Source: Polytrichum commune
Taxonomy: Eukaryota; Streptophyta; Polytrichopsida; Polytrichales; Polytrichaceae
Reading direction: 5' to 3'
Assembly (NCBI GenBank): GCA_950295325.1
Contig: OX485806.1
Span: 32,240,001-32,304,000, forward strand
Length of the DNA stretch: 64,000 nucleotides
Shown here: positions 1 to 11,645 of the stretch, piece after piece
Layout of the letters: each line of letters begins with the position of its first letter
Numbering within the stretch: the stretch's first letter is position 1
The notes under the pieces: model-generated
Database searches by the model: none
Seen by the model: the letters and a program-made list of their open reading frames with translations, nothing else
What the model was told of the DNA's origin: nothing
Made by a program: the position numbers and the translations under genes

Positions 1-192
1 TGATTATTTATTCTAAAAATTTCGGGTGATATCAAAATCCTTGACCTACATTTGAGAAGAAGGTGCACAAAATCCAAGAAAGGTTTGGTATAGTAAATAG
101 CCATGGATTGGCATGAGCAAAGTGGAAAACTATAATTGTAGTCTTTCATAGTAAAGGACAGAGCCTCACGGTTCTACCGTTTTCTTGTTATT
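1..192. repeat. Partial inverted copy of the long-TIR element at 25801-26470
   Basis: Read on the opposite strand, this stretch matches about 25858-26060 nearly base for base. Shared landmarks are the segments around aaaacggtagaaccatgagg, ccaatccatggttattcact and gcaccttcttct. The copy is cut off by the window edge, so only the interior of the element is present. Confidence 0.8.
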
Positions 193-276
193 AGTACATG
201 GTTACAAAATCTATGAATACGTGTTCAAGATTCACCATATTCCTAGATCATGAAATCATTGACAGGAAGATGATTT

Positions 277-780
277 ACACCGTTTATTGTGTTTGGGGTG
301 ATGCACACTATTTGCAAAGGGTCTAAACTAGATGCCCAGTGGTCTCAATGTGTCTTGTTCACTAATTGTCACTGTAATATTATTTCACCCAGATAAGAAA
401 TTTTTTTGAAGCGAGGAATTATTTGCATTTATTGACATTTAGCGTAGTACATTGGGATACTTGAGATGATAGTTTTGTGTTTCGGTATGAATTGGGAAGG
501 TATTATTGAGCATACCGATGGCAAGTTTATGTGTTTACATGGTCGTATGTCAGAGGAAGATGGTTTGGAGAGTGTGAATGCCAAGTGTCATGTGTGTACA
601 CCTTAGTAAGCTTGTAGACCATTGTATAACACATGCATATTGGTATGTGCACTTCAACACCAAAATTCATGAAGTTACACGAATGGTGAAGTTGTTGATC
701 ACCGATGTAACCTAACATACATTTCAAATAGGGCAAGTAAGACTATTATATATGTGATGCCAAATACCATAAATGGTGTA
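277..780. repeat. MITE-like element, family 'ACACCGTTTATGG', copy 1
   Basis: The left end reads acaccgtttattgtg and the right end is its approximate inverse (accataaatggtgta). The interior matches 23780-24320 in inverted orientation, for example the stretches tcaacaacttcacc, tatgctcaataat and ctcaagtatcccaatgt. No coding capacity is visible. It is a non-autonomous DNA transposon by structure; its superfamily is not clear. Confidence 0.75.
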
Positions 781-1452
781 GTGGTGAGCCTACATAAGCC
801 ATGGAGAGCCATTGAGATTGAATGCATGAATGGGAATGTGCAAAGCAAATCATGAACATGGAGAATATGATACTTCACAGCTACATTTCCAAACATGATA
901 ATAGAATATATATATATATATAGGACTTGATAATCTACTTAATAGATTGGATTGCTTATGAGTAATCCAAAAATATGGATAACCATATACTCTGGGTTGA
1001 TCCAATGTCCCAAACTTAGGACCAAATTTAGAACATGGAAAACATAATATAAGAGTATACTGTAGTGAGCATATTTACATATAGACTAACAAGATTCGGA
1101 TGTTGTGAGTCTAGAGTATGTTTGAAATGCAATCAGTTGGTGCAAATTGCTTCCAAAGGGTCTTGCGAAATAACTTAACTCGTTACGAATGTGAAGGCTT
1201 ACATGCTAGTACTATGTGTGCCTTTGTACCCTGCCAGCCAACGACAGCCCAATTATTTACCATGTATATGATCATCGTGCGATACGAGAAGAAAGTTAAT
1301 TTGTGATAGATCAGGCCTGAGATTCTTACTGATTTGTGATAGATTAGGCTCGAGATTCTTGCCAATTTGTGATAATGAGCTCACGCATCCTGGACTCGTT
1401 CGTATACCAAGTCCTTCACCGGTTTCGACAACCCAACTACATTACAGTTATA

Positions 1453-1834
1453 TGCAGTGTCTGGGGAGATTTTTGGACATAATCAGTTGAGATTCTAGTG
1501 TTTCCAAGATCAACCGGTTACATGTTGACATCTTTCGGTTTCTCTTTATTGATTGAGGAATATTCTGTACATTCCTTTTAATGGATCGCTGATTTCCTCA
1601 AAGTCTTGATGAATTTGAACCCGTTGTTTCTCAAACTCAACCAGTTCATCTGTAACTAGCAAGATTCTAGTGTTTCCCAGACCAACTGGTTACATGTTGA
1701 CAGCTTTCGGTTTTTCTTGATCGATTGAGGAATATTCTGTACATTCCTCTGAATGGATCGGCGATTTCCTCGAAGTCTTGATGAATTTGAACCGGTTGTT
1801 TCTCGAACTGAACCAGTTGACATCTGTAACTAGC
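1453..1834. repeat. ACCGGTT-family element with an internal 172-bp tandem duplication
   Basis: The block from gattctagtgtttcc at 1491 to about 1662 is repeated from 1663 to about 1834 with few changes; each copy ends near catctgtaactagc. The same sequence recurs elsewhere in the window, mostly inverted: 21055-21290, 48195-48900, 52547-53038 and 54645-55010. It carries no gene. Confidence 0.8.
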
Positions 1835-3720
1835 AGCTCATTGTTCTACGTGTCTCGAGAGTTGCCAGATTCTGGTGACTCAATGAATATTCAATCTCTC
1901 GATCGGTTCCCATGGAAATTGTGGAGTTGTATGTAGATCATCGTGTTCTTGACGCTTCATGTGTTGGGTCACACTCTCATTCTAGAAATTGAGAGTCTGT
2001 GACATCTAGATGACGAGGACGTGGCCAAAGTTGCAGAACCTATTTAGGGTTTATTCTTCTATGATCTATGGTGGTGCTCTAGGTTTCCGATTGTACACAG
2101 TGTTGTCCCATATGAGTTCGACTATGACAAGGAGATCGATCTTCAACATATGAGTTCTATAGGATGCGTGATCTCGATTTTCAAGAGGTCGAAAATTGAT
2201 GATACTGGTGGAAAACGTCCAAGGCATCAGAAGTTTCAGAAATTAGTACTCTAAACATCGTATTTGGTGGTCACCGATTCTAGTTGTCTTGCTCAAAACT
2301 AATTGTGAACTCCAATCTCGTGTCACCAACACTAAATCTAATATCAACCTAACAGTACTTGTCGTTCTTTGTAAATTTTTTTTTGAATTTATAGATTTAC
2401 AGTGTTGTAATTACTATCACTTACTCACTGATTTTTCATCCAGATTTCAATCATCCGTGACAATTATACCACGCTTTTGTTTGAATAATTGGCATTTGGA
2501 TTAACTGAAAGGAAGTTGGGATGACAACACTTGCATACTTATTCATAGAAAGTGTCACTAAAAAAAAAGTTACCGCAAGTGACATAAATAACATATGACG
2601 CTCAATACTATATTTGGTGCAGTTACTTGTGTCGAAAGAGAACGGTGGAACTTGTGTTGTCCAAGAAGTTTGTCTTGTCTTTAAAGAGCCACAATAGAAC
2701 AAATTATGAAATTGTGTATTGAGGCAAGAATTGTTGACCACGGGGTGTGAAGTCCTAAGTTCTAGATTGACACGATCATGCTTACATGAAATAAAGCAAG
2801 CATGCATTCCTCATCATATGGAAGATGGCCTTGGGCATCCCGTGTGTGGTGTGCTTATTGTGGATGAAGAAATCCCGAGCTTGGTGCAAGGGGAATGCCA
2901 TTTTTTTATGCACCCCAATTTCATGTGTTACAATAAGCGTCCAATGGACTAATGAGAATGAACTCAAGTTTACACATAGATGAAATTGGTGTATGTTTGA
3001 GGTGCCATATTGTTTATAACTATTTATGATCAAATGTAGTGGCTTTTGTCATTGTGTTTTTGTTTAGTATCGTTGTCACTTACTTCTGTGCATAAGTATG
3101 TAATCAATGCAAAGAAGTTCATGCAATATCAAAGACCTATGACATTGATTCTTCACAATGTTATGTTGATCACTTACGTGTTCTAATAAACTGCGACATA
3201 TGTGACGTCATTAGAGCCTACAAAGCCCTTGTGATGCACAACCAACATCATGGATGGCACAGAAGAATATCCTCTCTTCTTGACACCTAGGCATGGTTTG
3301 AAGCATCGGATTGAGTATGCGTGGTTTATCAAAACCCTAGTTGGAAAGAACATCTTAAGGGTCACATGTAACTATCTCACTACAAATATTTCTTCTATGA
3401 AACGCATGAAACAATGGGGAAACAACAAAATATATCAAGTTGTGGGAGAGCCATAACTGGGTTGATTGTGACTTGAGTCTCGATTGACTAGCGCATCAAT
3501 GCCCAAATTCATACCAAACATAAGGTTTAACAATACATCAAACCACACAATCTCTATGGGTCCTAGTTATTGTTTTTTCGTATTGATCTCTCACTTGAGT
3601 TGTATACATGTATGATAGAGTAGAATCATGTAGTACCGAGAGAGGGATGCATGGTTTGTGGTGTGTGGTTTGAAGATGAAAGTCGTTTGTTGAGAGATTT
3701 GTTTTTTTTGCGTGTTTTGC
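1835..3720. other. Gene-free stretch
   Basis: Several short open frames occur, including an unnamed one of about 60 codons ending near 2255 and one at 3250-3456. None has a recognisable domain, splice context or coherent neighbour. I see no gene that I can support here. Confidence 0.5.
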
Positions 3721-3724
3721 GTGT

Positions 3725-4127
3725 ATTTGAGTAGTGTGTGCCAGTGGTTAGGTGTGGATCCAAGAATGGATAACCGAAAGAGATGTGGTTGAAAGAGACC
3801 GGAGTGCATGACCAAACTATGCTAACTATTTCAAGCTCTATAGTCTTCTTCTTTTTTTTTGGGGGGGGGGGGGGGGACTTTTATATCCATTTCACGAGCA
3901 TGAGAATCTTCACTTTGACAATGAAGAAGATATTCACAAGAGCTTCGAAATTTATGAGGCAAGCATTTACTAACATGATCTAGAGTTGCTAATCGTCTCG
4001 CACTAATTGGGTGTTTCATATCCTACGAGAAGTGGATGCGAAGCTAGAAATTAAACTAGGTAACACATGTCTGCCTTTTGTTAGATAGACATGCTTGCTT
4101 CACTTACTTAGGTCTTATCAAACATCC

Positions 4128-4161
<34 letters not shown>

Positions 4162-4485
4162 GTATGTATGAGCGCAATGGGGTTTGGTGTGGCTCTAAGA
4201 ATGGATTCTAAAAAGCCATGTGTTTAAAACAAATTGGACAACATCCTCAAAATATGATAACCATTCTAGACTCGATTGGGAAAAACCTATATAACCATTT
4301 AACGAACATGAGATTGTTTACTTTGACAATGAATAAGATATTTAGATAAACTCCAAAAGCTACGAGGAAAGTGGCAATGCTCTCTTGATTTGGATTTGGT
4401 AGCCATCTCCTACTACTCACGTGCTTCATATCTTTTGGAGAAGTGGGCTCGTGGAAATAAGTGACCATTTTAAGACCCGTCTGCC
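3725..4485. repeat. Two adjacent degenerate copies of the 'gtgtggctccaagaa' repeat family
   Basis: Copy one (3725-4085) and copy two (4185-4485) share the order: a start like ggtgtggatccaagaatgga, cactttgacaatgaa, aagctacgaggaaagtggc and a final cttcatatc...agaagtggg. Between them lies an (AT)n/(ATGT)n microsatellite at about 4128-4170. A poly-G run sits at about 3850-3877. Related copies lie near 44560, 47330, 51340 and 63360. Confidence 0.6.
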
Positions 4486-4490
4486 TTGAC

Positions 4491-4957
4491 TACACTAAAT
4501 ATGATACATAGTGTCATATGGTATTTAATGTCACTATGGTAACGTTTTGGATGCCACTTGTTATGGATGAGAGAACAATTACTGTCATGGATGATGAATG
4601 AGTTCATTTCCATTGGCCAAAACCCTTCCTTGTCTTGTCAGCAACTTGTGATGAAATGTTGTCATGGATGATGGATGAGCTCATCCATTGACGAAAACCC
4701 GACCTTGTCTTGTCAACAACTTGTGATGAAATATTGTCATGGATGATTGAAACTTGGGATGGAAATCACTTGGTGAGTGATAGTAATTGCAACAATGTAA
4801 AATCTATAATCCCCCGAAAAACAATTACAAGGATTGACAAATAATGTTGGGTTGGGTTAACATTTAGTGTTGGTGACACTATAACGTGGGTTTACAATTC
4901 AAATTGAGCAAGACAATTAGAATCGGTGACACTAAATATCATATGATATTTAGTGTA
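4491..4957. repeat. MITE, 'CACTAAATATGAT' family, full copy with palindromic ends
   Basis: The element begins cactaaatatgatacatagtg and ends in a perfect 28-bp palindrome (4929-4956) that starts acactaaatatc and closes gatatttagtgt. The middle holds a duplicated block of about 100 bp containing ccttgtcttgtca and aacttgtgatgaaat. A second full copy without that duplication is at 54261-54640, and a truncated start lies at the window end (about 63970). Confidence 0.85.
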
Positions 4958-4979
4958 CTTTGTTGCACATGCATGTCAC

Positions 4980-5537
4980 TTGGGGCCACTTCACACATGA
5001 GCCAAGAGTTGTGACCTTGTAATGGTGAGTACCCTTGACTCTCATCCAAAGGCCGTACCATGGGTGTTGGGAAAGCCGTTTTATGTAGTCATGGGCCCTC
5101 AAGCATAGTGTGAAGTGAGAATGGACCATGTTGCGGGACCATTGCATATTTTGTTGGTAGAAAAAGAGAGGAGGATTTGGTTTAATATAATATGTCTCAA
5201 ACTCTATCAATTTGAGAGTATTAATTGATGGTGTTTGTCTCCCCTAGAATCTATCTTGGAATTTACCTTGCAATCTGTCTTGAAATATGTCATGCTGGAA
5301 AAACTATTAAAAAAAGTCATGGTCTCCCGAAATTTGCGTCTCCTGAAAATTCTGAAAGACCATAGAACCTTATCCATAGTCCGCCATGTTGGACTCCATG
5401 TAGACTTTTCATCCATAAAATCTTCTTTGGGCCTTTAGGTGAGCTTGGACGGTCTCCGCCCTTTCAACCAATGAGAGGTCTTAAGTTAGATTGCAATGGT
5501 CACGGGCCTTCAGTCTTGTGTGTGAAGTGGCCCTTAC
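4980..5537. repeat. Inverted-repeat element with GGGCCACTTCACACA ends
   Basis: The left end reads ttggggccacttcacaca. The right end, inverted, reads ttgtaagggccacttcacac. Homology continues inward with gtgacc and related blocks. About 560 bp long, no coding content; the family was not seen elsewhere in the window. Confidence 0.5.
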
Positions 5538-6036
5538 AAACGAACCAAAAAGCAAGGGGAGGTTGTCCTAACGGCTACATTCGGACGGAGCTAGGGTGCT
5601 GTAGTTAAAAATTGACCCCGGGTTGGCTGATATGTAACCAGGCTGGCTACCTGGCTGGGTCTGGAGACAATCCTCCGCGTGGGAAAACGAGCGAAAAGGG
5701 GTTTTATCGGATCGGTCGGCCGGAGGGACAGGAATCTTCAATTCAGCGCCATTGCGCAAAGTGCCTTGAAGGCAAATTAGTCAATGGTGGAGTACCACCT
5801 GCATCGCCATTCGGCAGGTAGATTTTCTCGCACATTCCCGGTCTATGTCCGAAGGAATTTCACCCTTTCCTTTGCTTTCCTCGTCTCATTGCCCCCTTGC
5901 AAAACAAAAGTAATCTCTCGCCACGCCACGGAATTGCCATCTTCGTCGCCGAGGTCATGTGGCATGTATGATCCTTCCCCTTCCCCCTCGTCTGTTTTGC
6001 CTTTCGTTGTCGTTTTGCTTCGTCTCGTTTTGTCTC

Positions 6037-6050
6037 TAGGGTTAGGGTTT
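6037..6050 (+). promoter_or_regulatory. Telobox-like motif in HDA15-like gene leader
   Basis: tagggttagggttt lies in a GC-richer leader about 1 kb upstream of the start codon. Teloboxes (AAACCCTAA) are common near transcription starts of plant housekeeping genes. A cccag|gtgtgc donor at about 6078 could end a non-coding first exon. The exact transcription start cannot be read from the sequence. Confidence 0.4.
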
Positions 6051-7030
6051 GGAACAGGGACCGATTCGCATGTCCCAGGTGTGCGTGTGATGTTTTGAAA
6101 GCTGTGGGTGGGACGGTCTTGTGTAACAGTTGTCGCCGAATCGGGTTTTATGATGGTGTACATGTGTTGGATGCTTCGTGGATTTTTTTTTGCTTTTACG
6201 GTCGTCTCCTGGGTTTATGTAGTCTTCGGATGTGGCAAGTTTGGGCTTTTTTTATGTGTCCATGTGTTAGTTATGTACAGGTTGGGTTTTTTTTGTTTGC
6301 AAGTACACATGGAGTTAAGTACATGCAGGGTGTTGCTTTTTCATGTTGGCACATGTGTATATGAACAGGAGTTTTCTCTATATCTGTTATGGTTAACTTA
6401 ACCCTGCTGAATTTTGTAATTTGTTATAAAGAAAAGCTTGAGTTTTAGCTGATAGCGGTCTAAATTTACGAAAGTGAAAAGGGCGTGCGTTACTATGTGT
6501 GCAGGAATGCAAAATGGTAGGTATCTTTATTACAGCTATATCTTTTATTTCGTTTGCAGCATTTATCAGAATGAAATAATATGTGAGAGTGGATGTGGTT
6601 TAACCTACTATGGGTGTTTGAAATGAATAATCTAGTGGTTTTTGGAAAAGTCTTTGTGCATACAAAATTTTGTGAGTTGTGGAAAAAACATGTATCTTGT
6701 TCAATTTTATATGTTTGTACACAACCCCGTGGTGTGGCTGGATGAGTACTGTCATGAGTCAGCTGCTGTTGAAGGTTTAACATCCACTTGAAAGGGTGGT
6801 TCCCTGCTGTGGTTGGGATATGAATGAACCTTGAGTCTACCTTCCCTATATTTGGTTACTCCAGAATGCCATAAGGCCTTGACAATTGTGGTAATTCATC
6901 TTGGCCCTGTAGATCTATAGTGGAAGGGAAGAGTAATGGGAGATGAGTTTAAGTGTGGACAAGATCATCTCATGTTTGTAAATAAATTATGCCTCTCTTG
7001 GTAACCCAATTTCAATGGCCAGGCACAGTG

Positions 7031-10000
7031 ATGGAGACGAGTAATGCTGTAGACGGTCAAGGCGGTGAGTTGCTCAAGCAAATGGCTCTCGAGGGAAAGG
7101 AGAAGGAGAAAGTGAAGGAAAGGGAGATACACCCCCTCGCAGCTTTCCTCGCCTCACATGGAATTGATCCGTTCGATGAGGATGGTGATGAAGATGGTGA
7201 TGATGAGGACGAGGAATGGCAGCCGCATGTGCGTTGGAACTGCCTGAACTGCACTATGCCAAATCCTAGCGAGGAGGACAATTGTCTAAAGTGCAATGAA
7301 CATCGGGAGTCGAGTGTTGTCCAGAAAGGCTTCATGGCACCTTTATCTCCCTTGATAGGTATTTTGCAAAAGCATTTGCAGGATCAAGTCTTATCTCATG
7401 GACAGATAGCTAGTGTGATCATATAAGATTGTAGGTCTCCACTCTTACCTCTCTATACTATTGGGTGTAAACAGAAGACATGACAAAACTGGAAAGCATG
7501 TCTTTCTAATTACTGTCTTTGTGAAGATTTGCATAGAGACCATATTTTCTTTGGTCTTCAGTAAGCTGCATTAGAAATTTAAGTTGTGAATCTCGAAGTC
7601 TACTGGATGTTTTCTACAGGTACTTACAAGGTGGCAATAGTTGGGTAGCAATGTACATAGTGTGGGGAAAACGAAGGTCATTTCTAATGCAACGTCATGC
7701 ACTGTTCTAGAAGCCATGGACACTAGAGGATTCTTCACTGTTGCACATGTCTATCCCTCAAAAGCATGTTACATGAGGAGTGGGTGACAGGAGAGCCAAC
7801 ATTGAGCTAACATCTCCCTGGTCTTGCATGCATTCTTGCTTAAGTTCAGCATTTCATGGTTTTGATCTTGGGGTAGTCAGTTGTAGCAGATAATGAGAAA
7901 GTTGCGAAGTCCATGGAGGATGTGGAGCAAAGCTCTGCAGGAAGATTGTCACAACATCTCATGTTTTCAGGTATGAAAGGATTCAGTGGTGCTGTTATTG
8001 CCTAGTGCCAGGGTTTTGTGCTGAATCTCCTTCAAACTAATGTTTGACTTTTCCCAGAACTTAGTACACTTTTGGCTTCAACAGAAGCCACACGGTCATT
8101 TGTATTAACGTATTTAGTAAAGATTGACCAGACCTCATGTTTCCATGTCAGCAAAATGTGGGTGAACCTCCAGTGTTGAATGACAGAGAAGTGTATTTAA
8201 GTGTATATCAGAACTATTGAATTCATATATGGTACTGCTTTTCAATTGCAGGCACCTTCATGTCTGGGAAAGAAAGAAAAACAGCTGTTGGGTTTGACGA
8301 CCGCATGTTGCTACATGAGGAAACTGGAAAAATTCATCCTGAGAGGCCCGATCGACTACGGGCCATAATGGGAGGTTTGGAAGCTTCTGGGTTGTTTCCT
8401 GGACGATGCTTCACCATACCACCAAGGGAAGCGACTCGTGCAGAACTACAATTTGTCCACTCCACTGAACATATAAGTAAAGTGGAAGCCACAGAAGGCA
8501 ATGAACTTTCTCATTTTACAGTTGACACTTATGCCAATGAGCACTCTGCTGTGGCTGCGAGGCTAGCAGCAGGGATATGTGCAGATTTAGCATCCGTTAT
8601 TATGTCTGGAAAGGCCCACAATGGCTTTGCAGCAGTTAGGCCTCCAGGTCATCATGCTGAAGAAGAAGAAATCATGGGGTTTTGCCTGCACAATAATGCA
8701 TCTGTGGCTGCCCGAGCTGCCCAGACTGCTGGGGCAAGCAAGGTTCTCATTGTGGATTGGGATGTGCACCATGGGAATGGGACACAAGAGATTTTTGAAC
8801 GAGACCCATCCGTACTCTACATCTCTTTGCACCGGTGAGGCTGTTTTTCCTTTTGAAATTGTTTGTGTTATACATGCATCTCCTTCTGCCCAAAATATGT
8901 TCTTCCATTATTGTAGACTCATTACGAGTGATCCATCATCACAGGCATGAGGATGGTGCCTTTTATCCTGGAACAGGTGGAGCTAGATCTGTTGGGAGTG
9001 GCCCGGGGGAGGGGTTCTGTGTGAACATCCCTTGGGGCTGTGGTGGAATTGGGGATCGCGATTATCTTTCAGCCTTTCAGCATCTAGTTATGCCAATTGC
9101 ACGCAAATTTGATCCAGACCTTACTATTATCTCAGCTGGCTTCGATGCTGCAAGGGGAGATCCATTAGGTGGTTGTGACGTCACTCCGGCCGGTTATGCA
9201 CACATGACGTCTCTCCTCAGTACACTCTCGGGTGGTCGAACACTTGTTATTTTGGAGGGAGGCTATAATCTACGCTCTATCTCTGCCTCAGCTGCTGCTG
9301 TTGTGAAGGTATGTCAATGCTACAATACACCCTGAAGGTTGTGAGCTTTGAATTTTTCCATCCTGCAAAGGTCCTGCTGATTCCTAGTTTAGTGCCTTCT
9401 CTGCCCATGGTCAGAATCCTGTTCTTTTCAATGAGGAGGTGATGTGAGCTGTGAATGCTATGGAAGGCAATAGTGTGTAAAGCAGTAGTCTGTCACTGCA
9501 ACTTATGTTCTGTTCCTAATCATCAGGCCCCCTTACACTAGAGAGGTTGAGAGCTTGAAGAAAGAAGCCTTCTCATTGGCAAGGAGCCTCTTATGCATGC
9601 TTGTTCATTAAAGTCCACTTTACACATGAGCTTTTGACTTGAGAGCTTGAATCTCTTACCAGGCTTACAACGCTCAGATGGCATCTTGATGGATCCCATG
9701 TGGAATAATTATGACAAGCTCTTGGTCAAATTCTTAAGCTACCTTCAAGAGGTCATTTAGGAACGTCAAGAGTTCGAGTTCTCATTTTGTGGGCCTCCAA
9801 GCCAATGTGTTTTCAAGTATTCTTGGCTTGTCATGAAAGCTCCTTTGTTTACTATTTACCCCTTGATACCTTACTTCGAGCATGGCCACTTTACATTTGC
9901 TCGAATTATTGAGAGCTTGAAGATTGCTCTAGCTCTTAATAGTTTGAGCTTTGGATGAAAGCTTGTCAACTCCCGAAAATTGCAAGTTCTACTTAGCAGC

Positions 10001-10448
10001 ACCTTGGGGATTTTGGCAGTTGTCTTTTACACGTCCATGGTGTACAGACTTGATTACGTTGCAATTGTAGTCATAGTCTGTAGTGGATGTCATATTTGTA
10101 CTTACGAGGAGACCTTGTGTACAGGTTCTGCAAGGAGACCACCCTGCTCTGTTGCCTGATAACCTGCAACCAAGTGCAGCCGGTGCTGCAGCTATGTTGG
10201 AAGTCTTCACCATTCAACAGCAGTATTGGTCAAATTTGTCTGAAGCAACATTTTTGAAACTGGGTGCTCTTTTAATGAAATTGACAAAAGATATGAGTAG
10301 GAAGAGAATTTTAAAGAGGAGACACACAGGTGGACCAGTTTGGTGGAAGTGGGGGCGGAGACGTGTGCTGTATGATATCTGGTTACGTACAAAGATGAAG
10401 CACGATTCTGATGATCATACACATGACCATCACTATTGTGCTTGTTGA
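7031..10448 (+). CDS. HDA15: HDA15-like class II histone deacetylase with RanBP2 zinc finger
   Basis: Zinc-dependent deacetylase of histone lysines, acting in the nucleus as a transcriptional repressor. Coding exons: 7031-7358, 7881-7970, 8252-8834, 8945-9308 and 10125-10448; all have GT-AG borders and the phases agree. They give about 562 residues, close to the usual HDA15 length. Order: an acidic stretch (about 48-62), a RanBP2-type zinc finger (C71, C74, C85, C88 after W69), then the deacetylase domain from about 150. Active-site landmarks are RPPGHHAE (H273, H274), DWDVHHGNG (D310 and H312 as zinc ligands) and SAGFDAA (D401). I chose the ATG at 7031 because an acceptor-like ggccag precedes it at about 7022, which implies an upstream non-coding exon; an in-frame ATG at 6989 is the alternative. 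The last intron carries a MITE (9528-9995). The RanBP2 finger plus HDAC layout is specific to the plant HDA15 group. Confidence 0.93.
9528..9995. repeat. MITE-like element in the last HDA15 intron ('CTTTACACTAG' family)
   Basis: It starts gcccccttacactagagagg and runs through gttgagagcttgaagaaagaag. Much of the left half matches 28851-29203 read on the opposite strand, including the blocks around tccactttacacatgagct and accaggcttacaacgct. It lies wholly inside the intron 9309-10124 of the deacetylase gene. Confidence 0.75.
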
Positions 10449-11426
10449 TGCTTGTAGAATCAAGGTGATACTTCTCAATCTACCATTTCAGCTAAGTAGC
10501 TTCGGGAAAATTGTTATTTTAGAAATGAAGAGGCAAATTTTTGGTTCTCTTGAGTTGAGAATTCTGTACAATCATCCAGTAGTTGTATATCTTTTTAATT
10601 TTTCCCAGTTGAGAGAGATATGTCACACAGAAGAGATTTAGGGCCATCAAAGGTCTCACACTGCCTAGTTGACGAAGCAGGACAGGTACAACCTTGATTG
10701 TTTCTGCATGTAATTTCGAAGATTAGGATAAGGACACAAATGTGTTGTCAAGCCTGTATCACAATTTTGTATGATACTGAATTGGGAAGGAGATATTTAA
10801 TTGGACACTCTGCAATTCATGATTGTCATCTTTTTCCTCATACTTGACATACAAGGGCATCACCTTTGCACAAACCCACTTGAACTTGATGTATTTATTT
10901 GAGTTGATTGATGTAGAGCACCCGCTTAAGGTCACACCTCTTCTGAGTTCACAACATTTGTTTATGATTGTTGATTTGGAGCCTACCATCTTTGGACTTG
11001 GGGAGGTCTGCTATTTTCCATCAACAAGATTATAATTGCAAGAGTGTCTGTCTCTTGTACAATGCTCAATGATTTTAAAACTTTGTGGCGTTGGCACCTT
11101 CTCCAAGTGATCTGGATTTGCAGGAATGATTCACTAGGAAATGGCAATTCCCTGGGTTCGAGATCATAGTGTGGTAACACTTGTCTGACTACTGCTGCTT
11201 AGCTTAGCCAGAGAACTTCCCTTAAAATCGAGTTAATGTTGACCTGTGAAGATCGGCAACTTGAACATTTTGACAAGACTTGGGGCCTTCATGGTACACT
11301 TTGCTTTCAAATTGATAAGGTTTGTGACCTGGCATGTTTCGTGTCCTAATCTTGAGGGTGCCATGCAGGTTCCCATTTTGTGGCTATAAGGTTATTTTGG
11401 CAATGAGGCTTCAAACCAATTAACTC
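10449..11426. other. 3' flank of HDA15-like gene, no further gene seen
   Basis: AT-rich sequence follows the stop codon, presumably 3' UTR and then intergenic DNA. The short open frames here have no recognisable content. Confidence 0.5.
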
Positions 11427-11645
11427 CACTACATATGAAATATAGTGTCACTTATTATTTGGAGTTACACAATGCTATAATTCTTTACTATTGATGTAAT
11501 CTTACACCGAGTGAAGTTATTAATGGTCTATAATATTCAAACAACCAATTTGACATTTGTTGGTATAATATGAGATATACAATAAATAGTTATAACATTG
11601 CATAATTTCAAATAGGAAGTGACACTAAATACAATGTTTAGTGTA
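11427..11645. repeat. Short MITE, 'TAGTGTCACTT' family
   Basis: The left end reads tagtgtcacttattatttgg followed by agttacacaatgctataat. The right end is its inverse with few mismatches (ttataacattgcataatttc, then aaataggaagtgacacta). TIRs are about 38 bp and the whole is about 220 bp. The same family occurs as a cluster at 61.6-62.35 kb. Confidence 0.8.

Noticed and set aside
5784-6401. Overlapping open frames of about 90-106 codons before the HDA15-like gene
   Set aside because: They lie in the presumed 5' leader and first intron, have no domain and end without joining the HDA15 exons.
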